Part shown: positions 1 to 8,142 of the stretch, piece by piece
Layout: each line of letters begins with the position of its first letter
How positions within the stretch are numbered: position 1 is the first letter of the stretch
Source: Planococcus halotolerans
GTDB taxonomy: Bacteria; Bacillota; Bacilli; Bacillales_A; Planococcaceae
DNA length: 64,000 nt
NCBI RefSeq assembly: GCF_003289955.1
Contig: NZ_QLZR01000002.1
Location: 744,001 to 808,000, forward strand
Direction: 5' to 3'
Translations under genes and position numbers: made by a program
Notes under the pieces: model-generated
The model's database searches: none
What the model saw: the letters and a program-made list of their open reading frames with translations, nothing else
Told to the model about the DNA's origin: nothing

Positions 1-138
1 GTACCATTGACCGATCGGCAGCGTCAACACTTTCCGAACAATCAGCTCGGCTGCTATCAATGTCACAAGCGGCAGCGCGACCATAAAGATAAGTGTTAAA
101 ATTCTCGTAGCCGTTTTGTTAAGTTTAGGTATTTTCAT
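1..138 (-). CDS. N-terminal fragment of a membrane protein (runs off left edge)
   Basis: The reverse strand opens with an ATG at 136-138 and reads 46 codons without a stop to the window edge. The product begins MKIPKLNKTATRIL, followed by a strongly hydrophobic stretch (LTLIFMVALPLVTLIAAELI) that looks like a first membrane helix or uncleaved signal anchor. Too little is visible to name the family; a membrane-bound enzyme such as an LTA-synthase-like protein is possible, but nothing seen proves it. The 20-bp repeat array lies directly upstream of this start. Confidence 0.5.
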   Translation of the reverse strand, partial: MKIPKLNKTATRILTLIFMVALPLVTLIAAELIVRKVLTLPIGQWY

Positions 139-260
139 GGTAACTCTACACTCTTTTCATCATTTTTAATGCCAAATATGTATTGAAAAATAGGACATTT
201 TCCCGCTAGTATACCATTTTTAGAGTTGGCAGTCACCCGGTGGCCGTGGAATCGGGCATT

Positions 261-700
261 GAGCGTGATAATCGGGCGTTCAGGATAATATTCAGGCATT
301 CAGCGCGATAATCGGGCGTTCAGGATAATATTCGGGCATTCAGCGCGATAATCGGGCGTTCAGGATAATATTCGGGCGTTCAGCGCGATAATCGGGCGTT
401 CAGGATAATATTCGGGCGTTCAGCGCGATAATCGGGCGTTCAGGATAATATTCAGGCGTTCAGCGCGATAATCGGGCGTTCAGGATAATATTCGGGCATT
501 CAGCGCGATAATCGGGCGTTCAGGATAATATTCGGGCGTTCAGCGCGATAATCGGGCGTTCAGGATAATATTCGGGCGTTCAGCGCGATAATCGGGCGTT
601 CAGGATAATATTCAGGCGTTCAGCGCGATAATCGGGCGTTCAGGATAATATTCGGGCATTCAGCGCGATAATCGGGCGTTCAGGATAATATTCGGGCATT
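261..700. repeat. Tandem array, 11 x 40 bp (22 x 20 bp)
   Basis: Eleven exact-length 40-bp units run from 261 to 700. Each contains two 20-bp half units sharing the core TCGGGCGTTCAG, with alternating GATA- and CGCG-type linkers. Single-base variants (ttcgggcatt, ttcgggcgtt, ttcaggcgtt) recur every four units, so 301-460 and 461-620 appear identical: a 160-bp higher-order duplication. The core read on the other strand (TGAACGCCCGATTAT) is the unit of the arrays at 26749 and 28089. No unique spacers are present, so it is not CRISPR. Confidence 0.95.
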
Positions 701-733
701 CAGCATCGAAGCACCTATTTTCCACCCAATTCA

Positions 734-767
734 AAAACGGCACCCACTTGAAAGTGAATGCCGTTTT
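734..767 (-). terminator. Rho-independent terminator of the SLH-VanY gene
   Basis: AAAACGGCA at 734-742 pairs with TGCCGTTTT at 759-767, with an inner CACTT/AAGTG pair. On the reverse strand the stem is followed by a T run. It lies just downstream of the carboxypeptidase stop. Confidence 0.8.
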
Positions 768-792
768 ACAGTGGAAATTTTAAAATTTCCGC

Positions 793-2028
793 TTAACTTC
801 CTCTAACGTTCAGGTACTCTTCCAGCGTTTTGCCGCTTTCTTTGATCTTCGGCGCTTCACCGGAACCCACGTAGCGGAAATGCCACGGTTCGAACATATA
901 GCCGGTTATGCTTTCCTTGCCTTTTGGATAGCGCAGGATGAAACCGTATTTATGCGCATTGGCTGCCAGCCATTTGCCTTCTGACGTATCGGCAAACGAA
1001 GATTCCAGCCAGTGGTTCTGGTTCGTTCCGCCGAAATCGAACGCCAAACCCGTCTGGTGTTCACTGTGGCCGGGACGTGCGCTGTAACGGTCGGCCGCTG
1101 CCTGGCCGTCGCGCTTCACGTAATTATTATAAAGCGTAGACTGATAGGAATATGAGCGGTATGAACTGATGACGCTTAAATAGACGCCATTCGATTTTGC
1201 CGCTGATACCATTGCATTGACACCCTGCTGTGCGACCGGAATGATTCCCGGGTTATAAGTCGACGGCAATGCGTAGACTTTATTGACGACCAGAATGCCA
1301 TCAACATACTTCCCTGGTGTATTCGTCGGCGGCGCCGGATACTTCGGTGGCGGAATCACCACAGGCCCTGCCTGGAATTTCGCCGGGTTCAATAAACGCG
1401 CCATGAACGCAGCGAAGTGCTGGCGTTCGAGGCTGCTTTCAGGTCTGAAATAACCGCCCGGGTAACCGACCGTCACTTTGGCAGTGGCCAATCGGCTGAT
1501 ATATGCGTTTGCCCAATGGCCCATGTTGACGTCGACGAACTCAACTTTATTATTGGCATCGAGCGCATAAGCCTCAGTCAGGATCTTCGCCATTTCAGCA
1601 CGCGTCAGCTGGCCTTTCGGATCAAAAACTTTTTTGCCATCTCTAGTCTTTTTACCATCAATAAAACCGATTTCCACAGCTTTTGCCACTTCAGCAAAGC
1701 CTTCCATCTTCGAGTTCATATCTGCAAATCCTGGATTGGCGGCTTCCGGATTTACAATTTCCATCTCCCGCAAAATCATCCGAACTGCATCCAACCGGGT
1801 GATACTGGCTGTCGGCCGGAACGTGCCATCGGGGTATCCGCGAATGATTTCAAAACCGGTCAGATAATCGATTTCCGCCTTGAAATCCTTTATATCCGGA
1901 AAAGTGGCAGCGGCTTCTGCCTTATTGGAAGTGAGTCCTGACTTGTCGATATGCGGCATAAACGGAGCAAGCAGGGCTACGGCAGCTATGGACAATGCAG
2001 CTTTCTTGAAAATCGTCTGCTTTTTCAT
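793..2028 (-). CDS. SLH-domain D-Ala-D-Ala carboxypeptidase (VanY/M15B)
   Basis: Predicted secreted, wall-anchored zinc peptidase that trims D-alanine from peptidoglycan stems. The protein has a signal peptide (residues 1-40, ending near NKAEAAA), three SLH repeats at about 41-215 (for example GYPDGTFRPTASITR and GYPGGYFRPESS), a proline-rich linker, and a VanY domain at about 240-400. Metal-site motifs are present: SARPGHSEHQTGLAFDFG, and EPWHFRYVG near the C-terminus. The ATG at 2028 is preceded by AGGAG at good spacing. SLH repeats are known to bind pyruvylated secondary wall polymer, so the enzyme is inferred to sit in the cell wall. It appears monocistronic, with its own terminator at 734-767. 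Confidence 0.93.
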   Translation of the reverse strand: MKKQTIFKKAALSIAAVALLAPFMPHIDKSGLTSNKAEAAATFPDIKDFKAEIDYLTGFEIIRGYPDGTFRPTASITRLDAVRMILREMEIVNPEAANPGFADMNSKMEGFAEVAKAVEIGFIDGKKTRDGKKVFDPKGQLTRAEMAKILTEAYALDANNKVEFVDVNMGHWANAYISRLATAKVTVGYPGGYFRPESSLERQHFAAFMARLLNPAKFQAGPVVIPPPKYPAPPTNTPGKYVDGILVVNKVYALPSTYNPGIIPVAQQGVNAMVSAAKSNGVYLSVISSYRSYSYQSTLYNNYVKRDGQAAADRYSARPGHSEHQTGLAFDFGGTNQNHWLESSFADTSEGKWLAANAHKYGFILRYPKGKESITGYMFEPWHFRYVGSGEAPKIKESGKTLEEYLNVRGS

Positions 2029-2231
2029 GGTAGTTTTCTCCTCTTTTCGGTTCTCTCATAATACCTTTAGGTGAATTATAAAGCAGCTGCCCAATAACAT
2101 CCATATTATTCAAAGTATTTAATTTTGATATATTTTAAATTTATATGGTAGCCGGTAGCCGGCCACCCTCAAAATTTCTGGTGAAACCTTCATCCACTTC
2201 GCCCGTATTACTATGCAAGAGGTGATGGATC

Positions 2232-3905
2232 ATGACAGGCAAAAAAATATTCCCATTTCTGCTGGCGTTCGTTTTGGTGCTGCTGATTCCAACGCAGGCA
2301 CTCGCTGTCGACTTTGAAATTACTGAAGTCCAGATCGATGCGCAGTTGAATGAAGACGGCACAGTGGATGTAACGGAAAACTTCATTTATCAATTTGAAG
2401 ATGATTTTGAAGGCATCACGCGCGGCTTGATCGAACAGACAGGCACCACCATCGAAAATTTCTCAGCCACCGAAAATGACAATCCGCTGAAAGTAGAAAT
2501 GGATGACGGCGTCTATAAGATTTACCGGGCTGGTGAGGACGACGAGACGATCCAGGTCGAATTGACTTACCAAATTGTCGGTGCCATAGAGAAATTCGAG
2601 GATGGCGCACAGTTTTACTGGTCGTTTGTTGATGAAAGCAACGAGAGTGAATACGGTGACATGACGATTTCGGTTCTCCCGCCTGCTGAGTCCAACAGCA
2701 CTGCGGCACTCGGATACGACGAAGCTTATAACACAGAAATGATTACAAATGAAGGCGCGGCGATTTTTGAATTGGAATATGTTCCAGACGGTGAAAACGT
2801 CACTGTCCGCGCGATTTTTGAACCGGAACTTTTCTCGGCGTTAACAGCTCAGGACGGAACGATCCGGGATGACTTGGCGGCAGACCGTGAACAGCTGGAA
2901 AACGAAGCGGCGATTTTCGCGCAGAATCAGCAAACCGCCAAAAACATCGGGATTCCCTCCATTGCAATAGCCGGCGCACTGTTGCTCGCCGGGATTTTAT
3001 TGGCATGGCGGCGTTCCGCTCAGCGGAAACGGAAGATCAATAATTATCCGTATGAATTTTTCGTGCCGAAGGAATCGATGAGCATTCCCGCGCTGCTCCA
3101 TTTCACTAATTCCATCTACCTGTCGCCAAATGTCATTTCGGCGGCGATCATGGAGCTGATGCGAAAAGGGAATGTCCAGCAGCTGTCGGAGGACCATTTT
3201 GAACTGATCAGCAGGAAGACCGATCATGCGCATGAAGAAACTTTAATCGGTTTGCTGTTCAACCAGATTGGTGACGGCCGCGAGTTCACGCTTGAACAAG
3301 TCGAGGAATATGCGAAGAATGAGGACAACCACGCTGATTATAACCAAGCGATTGATAAATGGAATAAAGAAGTCAGTGCCGAAGTGAAAGCAAAGGATTT
3401 TCACGAAAAACATCCGGCGCTACGCTGGGCAGCCGGCGTCATGAGTGTACTGTTTATCGGGCTCGCCATCTATACGGGCATATACGAAATCTTCCCGTGG
3501 ATGGCAGTGTCCATTGTGCTGGCGATGCTGGCGCTCGGCTTTGCGATCGGCTATTCACCAATCACTTTCGAAGGACATGAAGTGCGGCGCAATTGGAGAA
3601 AATTAAAAACGGCAATGGAAGAATTGCCTGCCGAACAATGGAACCGTTTGACGAAAGATGAAAAGCAGCGGGCTTATGCCTACCTGCTTGGCAGCGACCA
3701 GAAAACGGCAGAACGCAAAGCGGCTGTCTTCACTTCTGCCGAATCGCAGATGGACGGTTCAAGCTTTGTCATGAATCCGATCTTTATGACGGCCATCTTC
3801 GTTTCCGCAGGTACTACCACCAGTGCCAGCGCAAGCGGCGGCGTTGCCGGATCCGGAACAGGAACAGGAGTCGGCGGCGGTGGCGGCGGATCGGGTGCGT
3901 TTTAG
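2232..3905 (+). CDS. DUF2207 family membrane protein
   Basis: The 557-residue protein has a cleavable signal peptide (hydrophobic core to about residue 25, ending QALA), an extracellular beta-rich DUF2207-type domain (starting VDFEITEVQIDAQLNEDG), a membrane helix at about 238-260, a cytoplasmic stretch, two closely spaced helices near 395-440 and a glycine-rich tail ending GGGGGGSGAF. This architecture is characteristic of DUF2207/YciQ-like predicted membrane proteins; the molecular function of the family is not known. The ATG follows AGAGGTG. The gene is convergent with the S9 peptidase, and a 20-bp repeat array lies between them. Confidence 0.88.
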   Translation: MTGKKIFPFLLAFVLVLLIPTQALAVDFEITEVQIDAQLNEDGTVDVTENFIYQFEDDFEGITRGLIEQTGTTIENFSATENDNPLKVEMDDGVYKIYRAGEDDETIQVELTYQIVGAIEKFEDGAQFYWSFVDESNESEYGDMTISVLPPAESNSTAALGYDEAYNTEMITNEGAAIFELEYVPDGENVTVRAIFEPELFSALTAQDGTIRDDLAADREQLENEAAIFAQNQQTAKNIGIPSIAIAGALLLAGILLAWRRSAQRKRKINNYPYEFFVPKESMSIPALLHFTNSIYLSPNVISAAIMELMRKGNVQQLSEDHFELISRKTDHAHEETLIGLLFNQIGDGREFTLEQVEEYAKNEDNHADYNQAIDKWNKEVSAEVKAKDFHEKHPALRWAAGVMSVLFIGLAIYTGIYEIFPWMAVSIVLAMLALGFAIGYSPITFEGHEVRRNWRKLKTAMEELPAEQWNRLTKDEKQRAYAYLLGSDQKTAERKAAVFTSAESQMDGSSFVMNPIFMTAIFVSAGTTTSASASGGVAGSGTGTGVGGGGGGSGAF

Positions 3906-4010
3906 GATTTGGGATAGAGATATAAGGAATGAATGAAGGCTCCGCTGATGTGGGGTCTTTTTTATTCGTGCGAGGACGAGGATATCAAAATATTATTAAA
4001 AACAGACTAT

Positions 4011-4150
4011 CTAATGAGCAGAAAAGTATCGCTACGCAAATAAAAATCATTCTGCGCAAACAAATTCAAATCTGCGCAAGTAAATCCAGATTACCGCAAA
4101 CAAATTCGATTCTGAGCAAATAAACCTGATTCTGCACAAGTAAATCTTTC
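4011..4150. repeat. Degenerate 20-bp tandem array, about 7 units
   Basis: Units start every 20 bp (4011, 4031, 4051, 4071, 4091, 4111, 4131). The consensus is close to TCTGCGCAAACAAATTCAAA, and the GCAAA/GCAAG core is best conserved. The sequence family differs from the array at 261-700 but has the same 20-bp period. Confidence 0.85.
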
Positions 4151-4194
4151 CTGTCAGCAGGAAGTTGCATCTTTCAACGCTTTTCACCCAGTAA

Positions 4195-4236
4195 AAAACC
4201 GATGCCAGCAGATTTCAATCCGCCGGCACCGGTTTT
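4195..4236 (-). terminator. Terminator of the S9 peptidase gene
   Basis: AAAACCGATGCC (4195-4206) pairs with GGCACCGGTTTT (4225-4236) with one mismatch, and on the reverse strand it is followed by a T run. It lies about 20 bp downstream of the peptidase stop. Confidence 0.8.
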
Positions 4237-4256
4237 CTACCTAATATTTATTCAAT

Positions 4257-6047
4257 TCACCCCTGATGCTTCCCTAAAAAATCTAGCATCCGGCTGTAAA
4301 CTTCGATTTCATTCTCTTTCCGCGAAAAGCCATGCCCTTCATCTTCCAGCACCAGATATTCAACGGCGCGGCCGGCTTCCTGCAGCTTAGCAACAATCTG
4401 GTCGGATTCTTCCTTCACGACACGCGGATCCTTCGCCCCCTGTATAACAAGCATCGGCTTGACCATGCCGTCGAGGTACGTCGTAGGCGTGTCTTTGATG
4501 AAGCGTTCTTTGTCACGTTCCGGATTGCCGATCCAGCGTTCCATCATCGGCTTCCAATGTTCCGGCACCGAATTATAGAACGTGAATAGGTCGGATACGC
4601 CGAAAATGTCGACGACGGCTTTAAAATATTCCGGATGGCGTCCGTGCAGCAACAGCGCCATATAACCGCCATAGCTTCCGCCGACCAGGAATAATTTTTC
4701 GCGGTCGCTGATTCCTTCTTCAAACAGCCATTCGATTCCCGCCAGGCAGTCGAGCCGCGGCCCTTCGCCCCAGTCCTGCTCCACCAGTTTGACGAACGAC
4801 GCGCCGTAGCCCGTGCTGCCGCGGAAGTTCGGTGCAAATATCGAGTAACCCCGGTTCAGGAAGCATTGGAACATCGACCGGAAAATTTTGCGTTCCGCCG
4901 CCTGTGGTCCGCCGTGCGGCCAGAAAATTGTATGGCCGTTGTCGTGTTCCGGCTTGGCTCTGAACAATAAAGCCTCGATTTCCATGCCGTCAAATGATTT
5001 ATAGGTGACCACATCGGGTTCCACCATATCTTCCGATTCCAGGCCAAGGACATTATTCTTCGTTAATTGCGTCCATTCTGTCCCGCCTTCCAAACGGAAA
5101 ATATTATGCGGCACAGTCGCGCTGCGGCCCAATAGATATACGGCACCTGACTTCGTCACCAGCACTTTATCGATGCTGGCCGCGGGCGCTTCCAATTTGA
5201 CCGGATCCTCCATTTTCAGATCCGCACGATAAAGGTAGTCGGATACCCCTTTTTCCGTCGTGATATAAAAAGTCTCGCTTTCCTTATGCCATTTCAAGCT
5301 TTCCACGCTTTCATCCTCGATGGACACTACGCGTGAAAACTCTTTCGTTTCGATCTCAAACTTCGCTACATAATTATACTCGCTGTCAAAATTCGTCACG
5401 AAATAAATCGTGTTATCATCCGTGAACACCGGGTCCGATGCAATGTGCACCTGTGATGCATCAGGCGTCAGGTTATGCGTTTCATCGCCAATTTTCACGA
5501 ATGACGTTACGTAAGTGTTGGCGAATGCACGTGAATAAACAAACGCTTCTTCATTGTCAGATACCGCCGATAGCTCCGTAACTCCTCCCTCTCCTTCAAG
5601 CAAAAGCGTATCGGAACCGTCCTCCAGATTGCGGACGCGCGTATTCAGGAATGTCGGATTTCCGTTTGAAGTCATGTAATACAGGCGTTTGCCGTCATCA
5701 CTCAAGTGAGAGAAGAAATACTTCTCGTCAAGCTCGCCTGTTATCAGCGGCTGCGGAAGCCCGCCTTCATAAGGCAACGCATAGATTTGGTGGTTTTCAT
5801 CCCCGTCCTTATCGTAGCCGGCCAGCACAAAACGGTTTTCCGGATCGATTTTGATGAAGCTCACTGATTCATTCCGCTGTGCGAATAAATAAGGGAATCC
5901 GCTCGGCAAATCCATTGCCCATAAATTCACATTGCCATTCAGATTCGAACTGAAAATCAACCGCTGCTCATCACGGCTTACTGTAAAATCGGAAATTGTA
6001 TATGTACGGAAAAACTGCTCCACTGTCGGCTTAGGAAATATGATCAT
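4257..6047 (-). CDS. S9 family peptidase (prolyl oligopeptidase / acylaminoacyl-peptidase type)
   Basis: Cytoplasmic serine peptidase of 596 aa, expected to cleave short peptides or release N-terminal acyl-amino acids. Residues 1 to about 330 form a beta-propeller of TolB/WD-like blades (repeated DGKRLYYMTS-type strands). The C-terminal alpha/beta-hydrolase domain carries the nucleophile motif GGSYGGY (Ser458), Asp540 in GAKDPRVV and His572 in DEGHGF, a complete catalytic triad. No signal peptide is visible. The ATG at 6047 follows GGGGGC at suitable spacing. The gene is transcribed alone; substrate specificity cannot be read from the sequence. Confidence 0.92.
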   Translation of the reverse strand: MIIFPKPTVEQFFRTYTISDFTVSRDEQRLIFSSNLNGNVNLWAMDLPSGFPYLFAQRNESVSFIKIDPENRFVLAGYDKDGDENHQIYALPYEGGLPQPLITGELDEKYFFSHLSDDGKRLYYMTSNGNPTFLNTRVRNLEDGSDTLLLEGEGGVTELSAVSDNEEAFVYSRAFANTYVTSFVKIGDETHNLTPDASQVHIASDPVFTDDNTIYFVTNFDSEYNYVAKFEIETKEFSRVVSIEDESVESLKWHKESETFYITTEKGVSDYLYRADLKMEDPVKLEAPAASIDKVLVTKSGAVYLLGRSATVPHNIFRLEGGTEWTQLTKNNVLGLESEDMVEPDVVTYKSFDGMEIEALLFRAKPEHDNGHTIFWPHGGPQAAERKIFRSMFQCFLNRGYSIFAPNFRGSTGYGASFVKLVEQDWGEGPRLDCLAGIEWLFEEGISDREKLFLVGGSYGGYMALLLHGRHPEYFKAVVDIFGVSDLFTFYNSVPEHWKPMMERWIGNPERDKERFIKDTPTTYLDGMVKPMLVIQGAKDPRVVKEESDQIVAKLQEAGRAVEYLVLEDEGHGFSRKENEIEVYSRMLDFLGKHQG

Positions 6048-6178
6048 CTTGTTGCCCCCTGTATTCTTATTAGTTTATTCTGAGATGCCTGAATTTTATG
6101 TATACCTATTTATAATACCTTAATTGTCTGCTGGGGGACAGTCACCTCTATTACTTCCACACAATTCTGATAATAGTT

Positions 6179-6191
6179 GGTGACCTTCACC
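6179..6191. promoter_or_regulatory. GGTGA-N3-TCACC palindrome upstream of the 6280 gene
   Basis: A perfect 5-bp inverted repeat with a 3-nt centre lies about 12 bp upstream of a possible -10 box, TACAAT (6203-6208). A second copy of the same palindrome is at 13935-13947. The role is unknown; it could be an operator or a short dispersed repeat. Confidence 0.35.
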
Positions 6192-6279
6192 TCCCTTTTC
6201 GTTACAATAGAAAGTGAACGTGAAACGTGACACCATGAATCTCTTTAAATATGGACCAAACACCCAAGGAGGCTTCCCG

Positions 6280-7656
6280 ATGACGAATTTACAGGAAATT
6301 GCCCACTCAGATGATTACGGGCAATTCGAATTAAAGGATTTATACCAAGCGACTCAAATGCTTTTGCAGGAGTTCCAAAAAACAAAGACGGAACCGGAAA
6401 AGCTGAAAGATATACTCGACCATTTGAAAAAACGCCTGGAAGGCCAGGCTGCTTATCCGCTGGCAATTCTGCTCGAATCAAGCCAGCTGGGGATCCGCCA
6501 CCAATTGCAGAAAGAGTGGAATAGCCCGATGAAGCAGCGCCAGCTCTTCCTGTTTGAAAGTTTGTTCTTTCAATTCCGTGGCAAAGTGCCGCCGACAATC
6601 TGGAATCAGATCTGCCTGAACTATGCAGAAGTACTGATATATGTCGGCCGTTCAATGGATGGCCTGCATGTGCTCGAACAGATGGTCGAGCATGAAAACG
6701 AGGATCCGTCCTATCAGCGGAAAGAAGCGGAACGAGGCTGGGGTCTCCTGTTTTATTCCACATTCCTGACCGGCAAGGAAGAAAAAGCCGACGCGCTTCA
6801 TAAGGCGCGGGAATTGCTGAGCGAGGGAGCCGAAGGGATTACTGATACCAATGGCCGCGCGCTTTACGCGGACCGCCTCAAACTGGCGCAGAAAATGCTG
6901 GATGAAATCGGTCCCGTCGATGTCACGGCGAACTACAAGCCGAACTTTTTCGAAGGGCGCGAGAAAGAATACCGCGACTGGTGCGCAAAGCAGCATTTAT
7001 TGCTCAATCACGATAACGAAGTCGATCCGGAAGGCACAATGAAACTCGATACACTGCGCTACCGCTACAAAGGCCAGGATAAAGACCGCGGCGTGTTCCT
7101 CGAGGCATTCATGAATTCACTTATTGCCGAATTCACGGCGCATCGCGAGAAACTGTACGACGCGCTTGAACTCGATAAATCCGAACCGATGCGCAATGAA
7201 CAGTTGAAGACGGTTTACCGTGAATCCTTCACGCTATTCAATAAAACCGCTCAATTCGTCAACCATTACTACAAGCTCGATATCAAAAACCAGCATGCGG
7301 TCATGCAGCGCATCTGGTTCGAAGAAGAACATCCGAAAAATCCGTTGAAGCCGTTTATCCGTGACACCAAAAACAGCGCACTCAAGGCATTGTACTGGCT
7401 GTCCAAAGAAATCTACGGTTACGAACGCTCTGAATCCCAGAACCTCGCCATGATCCGTTCGCTCCAATTGCGTGACCAAATGGAGCGCAGTTTCGTGCAG
7501 GTCATTACGAAACAGGAGGAAATCGCAAAAACGGGCGACCTCCGAAAACACCAGATGACCCAGTCCGAACTCGAACGCCTGGCGTTGTCCACTACATTCA
7601 AAGCACGCAATGCCTTGATGTATCTTGGGTTTGCAGTTGGCATGGAGAAAGAATAA
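6280..7656 (+). CDS. Helical protein, possibly LA2681-like HEPN domain
   Basis: An open frame extends upstream to 6214, but the ATG at 6280 is preferred because AAGGAGG lies just before it; this gives 458 aa (MTNLQEIAHSDD...). The protein appears wholly alpha-helical, with TPR-like segments at about 60-200 and a distinct C-terminal part (VNHYYKLDIK..., RDTKNSALKALYWLSKEIYG, KARNALMYLG) reminiscent of LA2681-type HEPN domains. HEPN domains are often RNases that use an R-x4-6-H motif. Here RKH and RN motifs are visible but no canonical R-x4-6-H, so catalysis is uncertain. The family assignment rests on pattern memory only. A strong terminator follows. Confidence 0.6.
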   Translation: MTNLQEIAHSDDYGQFELKDLYQATQMLLQEFQKTKTEPEKLKDILDHLKKRLEGQAAYPLAILLESSQLGIRHQLQKEWNSPMKQRQLFLFESLFFQFRGKVPPTIWNQICLNYAEVLIYVGRSMDGLHVLEQMVEHENEDPSYQRKEAERGWGLLFYSTFLTGKEEKADALHKARELLSEGAEGITDTNGRALYADRLKLAQKMLDEIGPVDVTANYKPNFFEGREKEYRDWCAKQHLLLNHDNEVDPEGTMKLDTLRYRYKGQDKDRGVFLEAFMNSLIAEFTAHREKLYDALELDKSEPMRNEQLKTVYRESFTLFNKTAQFVNHYYKLDIKNQHAVMQRIWFEEEHPKNPLKPFIRDTKNSALKALYWLSKEIYGYERSESQNLAMIRSLQLRDQMERSFVQVITKQEEIAKTGDLRKHQMTQSELERLALSTTFKARNALMYLGFAVGMEKE

Positions 7657-7667
7657 CTGGATTAAAG

Positions 7668-7701
7668 AAGCCGTCCCTCTTTTGTCGAGGGACGGCTTTT
7701 T
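7668..7701. terminator. Terminator between convergent genes
   Basis: AAGCCGTCCCTC (7668-7679) pairs perfectly with GAGGGACGGCTT (7687-7698) and is followed by T5. It primarily serves the gene ending at 7656 and may also act on the reverse-strand gene ending at 7718. Confidence 0.9.
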
Positions 7702-7717
7702 AAAGGATTTATTTTGC

Positions 7718-8023
7718 TTAATGAAATTCAATATTGTCCATTGTCACGAGTTCCACAATATTGTCATCGGGGTCCTGTTTGTTTACGGTCCGAACTTCCA
7801 TCTCTGCCTTGCCTGTCTGATCATCGAGAGTCGTGAAAGTAACCTGGACCCGTTCTTCGTCCATCTGGCTGGTCCGAAACATCTCATATTGAACAACATT
7901 CTTGAGAGTCATATCAAAAAGTTTTTTTCCTTCCAATTCACTTTCCACCAAATAGCCATGAACAAAATCGACTGATTCCCCGCTGCGGGTCATCTGTACA
8001 TCTTTCAGTTCATGCACTGCCAT
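7718..8023 (-). CDS. Small hypothetical protein, 101 aa
   Basis: Unrecognised soluble protein (starts MAVHELKDVQMTRSGESVDF). It is acidic, with no signal peptide, membrane helix or cysteine pair, and has alternating hydrophobic residues suggesting a small beta-rich fold (VQVTFTTLDD, AEMEVRTVNK). The start is supported by AAAGGAG upstream of the ATG. It lies downstream of the helicase-LexA fusion on the same strand, about 120 bp away. A shared transcript is possible because no clear terminator separates them, but no functional link is established. Confidence 0.7.
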   Translation of the reverse strand: MAVHELKDVQMTRSGESVDFVHGYLVESELEGKKLFDMTLKNVVQYEMFRTSQMDEERVQVTFTTLDDQTGKAEMEVRTVNKQDPDDNIVELVTMDNIEFH

Positions 8024-8142
8024 CTTAAAATCTCCTTTCTCAAATTTATTTCTTATTTATTTGTTTTTACATTTTGGCGCGAGTCTAAACATTTCAGGCA
8101 TCGGTTATTTCCCGGGAAATTTAGGCGGGTTTTTATCTTCAT

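Larger units (their letters stand above)
3906..4256. other. Intergenic region between convergent genes
   Basis: No credible gene is seen. The region holds a weak hairpin with a T run near 3935-3963 (probable end of the DUF2207 transcript), a degenerate 20-bp array at 4011-4150 and the terminator of the S9 peptidase at 4195-4236. Short frames here lack ribosome binding sites. Confidence 0.7.

Noticed and set aside
261-700. CRISPR array
   Set aside because: The 40-bp units are contiguous and nearly identical, with no unique spacers and no cas genes nearby.
1417-1941. 174-aa forward frame inside the SLH-VanY gene
   Set aside because: It is antisense to a clear gene, has no ribosome binding site and no recognisable protein features.
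7234-7731. 165-aa reverse frame opposite the 6280 gene
   Set aside because: It overlaps a strong terminator and a well-supported forward gene; its low-complexity Phe-rich sequence is typical of an antisense shadow.
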